Positions 57,148 to 64,000 of a stretch of 64,000 bases of DNA are shown here, piece by piece; the first letter of the stretch is position 1; every line of letters begins with the position of its first letter. The DNA is from Leptodontidium sp. MPI-SDFR-AT-0119. Lineage: Eukaryota; Ascomycota; Leotiomycetes; Helotiales; Leptodontidiaceae. Where the stretch lies: positions 1,178,001 through 1,242,000 of the forward strand of contig JAHLEZ010000007.1 in NCBI GenBank assembly GCA_020726505.1, written 5' to 3'. The notes beneath the pieces were generated by a model. It saw nothing but the letters and a program-made list of their open reading frames with translations, was not told where the DNA came from and did not search any database. A program made the position numbers and the translations under genes.

Positions 57148-60100
57148 TAAGGATATATAGAAGACATCGTGTAGTCTACTGTACTTAGGAGGTAACTTTA
57201 GCTTATACGCTTACTTTTTAATCCTTTTAGTAATCTTAAATAGTCTTAAGAATTAGTAGTCTAGCTTCTTATTAAAACGAACCGTCTTAATATTCTTCGT
57301 TAAAAGTAAAACCTATTATTTAACCTTAAACTTTACAAGGCGGTGGTTCTTATTATACTACTTCGCCTAGTTCTCTTTAATCTTTCGCTAGTTACTTTTT
57401 AACTCTTAGCGTTTCTTAATAACTTCTTTTACTCGTTCTCTAGTAATTAATATCTCCCCTCTTGTGAAATTGTCCTTAATACCTTAGTAAGAGTCTAATA
57501 ATATACTGTACTTAGCCTCATTTAGAGACATTCTAATTAACTTATAGTAAGTATTTATATATACGAACTTTACTAAAGGTAAGAGATTTACTTAATCGTC
57601 TTATAAGTAATAAACGTAATACTTTAGCTATACTTCTAAGGCTTAATTTTACCGTTCGGTTTGGCCATTTATTTACGAGTAAAACGCCGTCGAAAGACCT
57701 CTTATTATCTAGAGGTGGAAATATAACTCCTTCCAAAACCTCGAGGTAAATATAAAGCCTTTATTTGTGATAATTAATGCTGGTAACCTATAGTTCTTGA
57801 ATTAGTAGTTAATAAAAAGACGGGCTAATTATAAAGTGTTAATAGTTTTTAAATAAGGAATATACTTAATATCTTTAGTGTATTTATTAATAATCACTAG
57901 TAAGTAGTCGGCGACTTTGTTAATAATATTACTCTTATAAGGTACTAAATCTGTAATAAAGTCTATTGAGATTAACTTAAATAGCTTACTTAGTTAACTA
58001 AGAGCTTACATTTTACTAACTTTCTTTGTACGCCTCGCCTTTGTCCTTTAACAAATATTATAACTCTTAACGTATACTTTAACGTCACTGAATATATTAA
58101 GCTAGTAATACTTCCGCTAAATAAGCTTTAGTGTCTTATTATAACTAAAATAGCCTGTAATTAGATTATTATAATAAATCTTTATAATTTCGGCACAAAT
58201 AGTAAAGTCTTATAAAACGTAGGCTATTCGCCGGTGTCTTAGTAGTCTATTGTTATTAATACTCTAATTTATACCCCTAGTATCCTGTAATTAAGCACGC
58301 TTTTTTATAATTAAGGCGTCCCTTTACTATAGCTCTAAGAGTAACAAAAGAAGCGATTTTAATACAGTATTTACTGTTTCGGTTTTTATAACCTTTATTA
58401 TAAAAAACCGTAATACAATATATTTATAATTATATTAGCTAGCGTTATACTTTTCTTTAGCGTTTCGTAAGAGGTTATTTAAACTTTAACTAAAGTTTTA
58501 TAAACTTTTAAGCTATATAGGCACATACCGCTAATTAGGCGTAGAGGTCGCTGTTATAGCCTCAGTCGACAGCTCGTATATTAGGCTGTCGCTAGTAAGT
58601 TAAGAAACTTAAGTTAACCGGCACGATATATTATTACTTTCTCGCCAGATACTCACCGTCGTACTACTAATTATATTAGGGACGCGGATTAACTTATTCT
58701 AAATTATACTTCGCAATTTATTTTATAAAGTAAGGAGTATAATATTCTTTTTATTCTCCGCCGGCCTATAATCAAGCCTACGCGAAGGTCTATCTGCCGG
58801 GTTCTTTTTCTTTAGCTTATAAACTATCACAAAGTTATACTTAAATAACTCTAAGGCTTATTTAGCCTACCGCCGGCTTAATACTATAATACTTATAAAA
58901 TAACGAAGATTATTATAATCTAATAATACCTTAATAAGGGCTATACTACCTTTTAAGTAGTGCTTCTAATAAATAAAGCACTTAATAATTATAAGAAGCT
59001 TATAATCGTGAACCTTATAGTTTAACTTTATATCTTTTAGCTTCTTATTAAAGAATGTAATTAAGTACTAAATAGGCTTTATTTAGTCACTCGCCGGTTA
59101 ATCTTTAGGCTAAGACAAAATCCCCACAAGTACAAACCTAAAGGCGTCTGCCTTTAGCCTTATAAGCTTTTATAAGTTAAAGTATATAAGAAAAGGGGCT
59201 AATATAAATATATCCTTTAATACGTTAAAAGCCTCTTACTTAGTAGTTCCCTAGTAAAAGGTAAGAGTAAGTTGCCCTTTCTTTTTACTTTTTATTAAAC
59301 TTATTAATAGCCGAGTAATTACTGAGAAACTTGTAATAAAGCGCTAATAAAAGTTAACGAACTTAATAAAGACTTAAACGTTTCTAATACTCTCGGGCTC
59401 TAGTTATTCTTTAATAGTATTTACCTGGCTTTATTTTATTAATACTCCAGCGGGGGATACGACATAACTTAAGAACTCTACACTCTTAGTACTAAATAAG
59501 TATTTCGACAGCTTAATAAAGAGATTTACCTGTCGTAACCTTTCGAGGACCTAGCGAATATAATCCACATACTGAGCCGGGTCTGCCGAGTACATAAGGA
59601 TATCGTCAAAGTAGACGACATAAATAACGTTTATAAGTCCCGCCAGCGCGTCGTTAATATATACCTAAAACGTCGCTAGTATATTAGATAGCCTAAATAG
59701 TATAACTTAATACTCGTAATATCTATATTAAGTGCGAAAAGTAGTCTTTCACTTATCTCCCGCCTTAATTTTAATATAGTAGTATATATTCTATAAGTTT
59801 AAGTTAATAAAGACTTTCTTATCTCAAAGTTTATTTAGCGTTTTACTAATTAAAAGTAAGGGGTACTAGTCCTTAACTATGATCTTGTTTAAAGCTCGAT
59901 AGTCGACATATAATTAGAGGCTACTATCTTTCTTTAGTATAAAGAGAATCAGGGCGCTAGTTAGGCTCTTACTTTTTCGTATTTATCCTTTTACTTTAGA
60001 AAATTTAAAGTATTCCCGGAGAACCTCTAGTTTTATTTTAGAGAGGTTATAAATAAGGGAGTATAATAGTCTCGTATTTAACTCTAAGTTAATAATATAT

Positions 60101-61906
60101 TACCGACCCTTTAAAGGGGGTAATTAATTCCCCTTCTCCTTTAAGAAAACATCTTTAAACTCACGGTACTCTTAGGGGATAGTAAGTATATTATCAATAT
60201 CTAATAGGCGTAATATATTTAAGTTAAGTATTATAGTATACGTAAGGAACTCTTTCTTTTAAATAAGTTAAGAGAATTTATACGACTTTATAATACTAAG
60301 ATTATAAGTATTATTTAGTTAATATAAGTACCTTTACTATTTTATTTTAAAACTAATCTAAAAATTAATATCCTCTAACTAAAGCCACCTTAAAATCAGA
60401 TTAATGCCCGGTATATTAATAACCCTTAGCCGGAGCACATTTAGCTTAGTTTGTCTAAGGGTATTAATAATCTTTACTTAAGTAAGCGCGGTGCCGTGGA
60501 CAATACCTTCGTTCTTAAGTAATGTCTAAAATGTCTTCGGCCCTTCGCTAGTGAGTTATAAATCGCACTCTTTTATTATTAGTCTTAAGACAAAATTGTC
60601 TTCCGCTTTATTATTAATAAGGGCAATAAAGCTCTTTTACTCTCTACTCGCTAGTATCTTTAACTAGATTTCTATTCTCTTACTTGACGATCCTAGGGGA
60701 GACGTAAACGTAGCCGCGAGTCGGGCGTTCTTTTAGTTTTTATCTAGCGAGCCTTCGCTATTTACTTTAGGGCATTTATTAGCGTAATAGCCAAGCTCTT
60801 AACACTTGAAGCATTAAGTCTTTGACTTATTAAACCCTTAATATTTCCCTCGTATTAAGGTCTTATTAAGGTTGCCTCTTCTTAATCCGGATTAATTAGG
60901 GCGGGGACTCTCTTGCCTATTACCGGTCTTTCGCGGGGCTTTTTAGGAAGACTCTCCTTTCTTATCTTCTGGCTTCTTAAGTCTCTTATTACTACTGTTT
61001 CCCTTAGGCAAAGTATATACCTCTTAAAGGGCTACTACTAAAATAATATCCTCTCTTATTTATAGTTTATTAGCCTGCTTATTCTTAACGATTTTCTAGC
61101 GAATCTCTAGTCGAATCTTATTAAAGAGGATATTTCGTAATTAACGTTAAGTAAATAGCTCAAGTTATTCTTCCTTTCCCTCGAGATAATTGACAAATTC
61201 GAGGATAAGTTGGCTAAGTCTTTATTAAGTTGTCTTATAAGCGTAAGAGTTAGCTATTTGTCTTAAGACAGGGAGTAACTAGAGGTTCGCTAGAAACTCC
61301 TTATAAGACTCCTAAGTCATCGTATTAAGGGCATTAAGATTATACTTCTTAAACCTTTCTTAGGTATTCGCCGACTTTTTGTAAAGTAATGTCGCTACTT
61401 ATTTAATCTTAACTATGTTAATAAGGAACCCTTTATTATCGTAATTAAAGACACGATTATAGGCTTATAAATATTCTGTTAACTCTCGCTAATTCTTCTC
61501 TTCGTATTTTAATAAAATTATATATTTCCCTTTCTCCCGGCGGAGAACCCGAGACTCTTCGGCGACTAGCGGGCGATCTTCTATAGTATTCGCACTGCCT
61601 TTAGGTCTTATTTACTAGAGTCGCTGTGCCCTTTCCCTCACGTTCGGGGAGTATTAATTAAAGTTATCGCTGTATATCCGGCGATATTTAATAATAAGGC
61701 TATCGAGGGCATCGTTCTTTTTCCCTAAGGGTCTTAATCTACTCTTATATCGCTTATAAATTAATAGCTGGCGTATCTTTAGACCTTCTCTAGTCTAGGG
61801 GAGGGGTTGCCTATAGTTTAGGGCCACCGGGCGCCGCGGATGAGGGTTCTTTAGCTTGAACTATCGTGTAATAGTCAAGCTAGTAGTAAGAGAAAAGTAA
61901 TTAGAA

Positions 61907-62085
61907 TATAATGATCACTAGTACGCTAAGGTGACTTTAATATAATAAAATAACTAGAGAAGCACTAAATAATAGCTAGTAATACTATATGATACAAAAG
62001 CTAATTACTAAGGAGGGAAGGTTATTTCTTCCTTACTCTGCACGCATATATACAGGGAGTAAGCGCTAGGGCACGTGCCATTACA
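61907..62085 (-). repeat. 5' LTR of the gypsy element
   Basis: 179 nt, ending CCATTACA immediately before GCAGC (62086-62090), the second half of the target duplication. Confidence 0.93.
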
Positions 62086-62737
62086 GCAGCCTCTTTTCAC
62101 AACCTGGGGTACTTTTTCAACTATAGCCTCCTTATCATGCTTTTGTTACTTCTAATACTTATTAAATAGTCTTATCCAATCTTTAAACCCTTATTACTAT
62201 CTTAGTAACCGTCATCATCTTTATGGCTACTAAAGATCGTAAATTTCGACAAGGCTGCTATGCGGGATAGTACCTCGAATCGAAGTGACTAACGATATTT
62301 GGTCAGGGTAACGTCCTGCACTCTTCCCGTATTTTATGACGAACGGAATTGAAAACAAACTACTGCCTAAGATTTAAAGCTAAAGGCTCGAACTCCAAAG
62401 ATTGGAGGTAAATTCAGAATCCTAGATTTCTGTTTCCATTGATCACTCTCCATTTCCTCCAGCTTCATTTCCAGCGACAAGAATAAATTATGCTTAATCG
62501 AAAGTGGCTTTGAATATCCTATGCCTATGGCTTCCAGAATTCCAGCCTGAGCGACTGGGCGGTCTTGCACGCTTCTAGTGATGTACGACGATGTTATTGC
62601 CGCGAGGCTGCCGCTTAGCTAAGTCCGTTAGCATCGACACGACGTCTTCTTTAATCTCACCTCGTACCTATGCTATGTTGACGGCTTATTAGGTACTGAG
62701 AATCCTTCCTCCCGCGATCCTCGAACCTAGTCGAATA
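62086..62737. other. Decayed sequence between element and HET relic
   Basis: The AT-rich stretch falls off to the right. A minus-strand open frame at 62367-62570 (LEAIGIGYSKPLSIKHN) is the only protein-like piece and I cannot place it. Confidence 0.4.
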
Positions 62738-63440
62738 ATGCGTCTGCTGTAGTGCGACAACGATAGTAGCGTTAGCCTAAGCGAGTTCGTTGAGACATCA
62801 TACCGAAGTGTGTGGTTCTTTTACACAAATGGGGAGCGGAGGAGGTCACTTTTAGGGATCTAACAACCTGCACGAGTAACTTTAAGGCTAGCTACGGTAA
62901 GATATAGCTTTACGGAGAACAGGCGAGGCGTAACGGTCTGCAATACTTTTAAGTAAACACCTACTATATCAATAAATTTAATACCGTCGAGTATCAATAC
63001 GTGGTCAACTCAATGCTTCACTAGTACCGAGATGCAATCAAGTGCTATGTATATCTACCAGATGTTTCGTTACCACGCTAGGATTCCGCCAATAGGCTCA
63101 ACGAGGCATGGGAATCGACATTTCGGAAAAGCGAATAGTTCATTCAGATGAGGCTGGACCCTACAAGGCTTATAGTGCCGGCATTAGTTGACTTCTTCTC
63201 CAAAAGGGGAAGCTACTAGGCAATAAGGCCTCCTTAGAGCAGGATATCTGTGAGGCGGTAGGAATTCCAGCCGCGGCCCTTCAAGGGAGCCTGTTATCAG
63301 CGCTGCTAAGCGAATTTCGTAGACAAAACATCGTGAAACAACCAATAAGACAAGGCATATTCGCTGCTAGGCATTTTAACGTTAACATGCCACTTATCTA
63401 CAGTGAGGGGAAGGACATGGTGTAAGACGCTGCTACGCCC
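62738..63440 (+). pseudogene. HET-domain (heterokaryon incompatibility type) pseudogene
   Basis: It opens MRLL with a TAG at codon five. After one frame change the HET core follows: WGAEEVTFRDLTTCTSNFK, YGEQARRNGLQYF with stop, YYINKFNTVEYQYVVNSML, YRDAIKCYVYLPDVS, then ESTFRKSE, DPTRLIVPALVDFFSK, DKAYSLLGI and MPLIYSEGKDM. This follows the order of motifs in HET domains of NWD2/HET-E type proteins. At least seven stops, mostly at Trp or Gln positions, and several frame changes show that it is dead and RIP-affected. Nothing recognisable follows the domain. Confidence 0.8.
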
Positions 63441-63958
63441 GTAGGGCTCCGAATGATCTCCCAACTTCAAGCTCGCCTGTCTTGTTCCTCTTGTGCAGCA
63501 GCATGAAACACGAGGCTTCTTGGCGAGGCGGAACTACCTATTTTAGGGAGCGCCATTTTCAGATACATGGGCTTTAGTGGCCGGATAATGACATAGAATT
63601 GAAACCTAGGCATTTTGATCATATGTAGGAAGTGGGCAAAGGAGTCACGAAGCCATTGCTGCACCGCCCAGCCCCTATAAAAACAGGTTTTCTGTTCTTG
63701 CGCGATGAAGCAAGCGACATATTATTCGTTGATGGTGAGAAGTTTTCAGCTTCTCCTCGAGGCTGCGTAGCTGTCCAGCTGCAGGTACCCGTTCTCCCCT
63801 GAAATCTGACATTTTCCCTCCTGGTCCTTACATTGAGAATGCCATTCTAGTAACTTATATGTCTGCCTAATCTGCTAGAACTTTGGGTACTCTTTTATTA
63901 TAAATACTTGGTCCTCTACTACGAGAAATCTCACAGTTTTGTTTCTCCAACAAACAAC
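63441..63958. other. Intergenic with a TATA-like element
   Basis: No domain is seen; a minus frame at 63467-63664 is not supported. ATTATAAATA near 63,896-63,905 lies about 55-60 nt before the next ATG and could be a core promoter. Confidence 0.4.
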
Positions 63959-64000
63959 ATGGGCGCCTCGATGTCTGTGATCAAGAGCTGGAAGATAATT
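63959..64000 (+). CDS. Possible start of a gene cut by the window end
   Basis: ATG at 63959 follows CAACAAACAAC, a good fungal start context, downstream of a TATA-like box. The 14 visible codons read MGASMSVIKSWKII. Gly2 with Ser6 would fit an N-myristoylation signal. Too little is present to identify it. Confidence 0.35.
   Translation, partial: MGASMSVIKSWKII

Larger units (their letters stand above)
50921..62085 (-). mobile_element. Ty3/gypsy chromovirus LTR retrotransposon, RIP-degraded, hosting a nested copia element
   Basis: LTRs of 179 nt at 50921-51099 and 61907-62085 begin TGTAATG and end CATTACA before mutation, and differ only by C/T and G/A transitions. GCAGC flanks both sides. 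On the minus strand, in element order: zinc knuckle CFKC-x-ELGYYANKC (60771-60815), protease remnant ALINNKAE (60580-60640), reverse transcriptase with YFDDILMYS (59580-59640), integrase zinc-binding CNIC-type motif (about 58040), integrase core ending FYISLLS (about 57155), and, beyond the nested insertion, a chromodomain-like block with WYFIKWEG-type sequence (52750-52970). Trp codons are mostly TAG, as expected from RIP. A purine tract next to 51099 confirms the orientation. No frame is intact. Confidence 0.93.

Overview
The window reads as nuclear DNA of a filamentous ascomycete (Pezizomycotina). The gene families fit Leotiomycetes/Helotiales, but that rank is a guess. The evidence is many short introns (about 47-160 nt) with GT..AG ends and CTAAC-like branch points, typical fungal families (cutinase, P450, CE9-like amidohydrolase, Rab, YKT6, TFIIF alpha, NSE1, CWC26, cytochrome-b2-like enzyme), and a transposon block damaged by transitions that look like RIP (repeat-induced point mutation).

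Layout. 1-217 is a pure (GTTTTT)n array. 1.1-38.6 kb is a normal gene-rich arm: CE5 cutinase/acetylxylan esterase (-), P450 (+), a tiny spliced gene not visible as one ORF (-), a frameshifted C2H2-like gene (+), a secreted Ser/Thr-rich wall protein (-), CWC26 (+), TFIIF alpha (-) head-to-head with a Cid1-like nucleotidyltransferase (+), a 4-hydroxylaminobenzoate-lyase-like protein (+), a five-exon DUF427 protein (+), NSE1 (+), a nine-exon membrane-anchored amidohydrolase (+), a large ankyrin protein (-), a small secreted protein with broken frames (+), YKT6 (+) and a long Rab GTPase (-). A cytochrome b5/FMN dehydrogenase ending in AKL follows (-, 39.7-41.4 kb). 41.4-47.7 kb is gene-poor, with decayed gene pieces and a very odd poly(A)/poly(C) tract. 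A C2H2 transcription factor with an in-frame TAG (+), a HET-domain relic (-) and a conserved hypothetical gene (+) close the ordinary part.

50,921-62,085 is a complete but RIP-ruined Ty3/gypsy chromovirus (179-nt LTRs, target duplication GCAGC). Inside it sits a younger Ty1/copia element at 53,006-57,147 (about 186-nt LTRs, target duplication TAAGG). Both lie on the minus strand. Each carries an extra ORF on the opposite strand just inside its 3' LTR. The one in the copia element has two good introns and has lost codons almost only by Gln-to-stop changes. A second HET relic follows at 62.7-63.4 kb, and a possible new gene begins at 63,959.

The genes are mostly unrelated housekeeping and secretion functions with no evident cluster. 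All exon coordinates were worked out by eye from splice signals and reading-frame continuity; no alignment or search was run.
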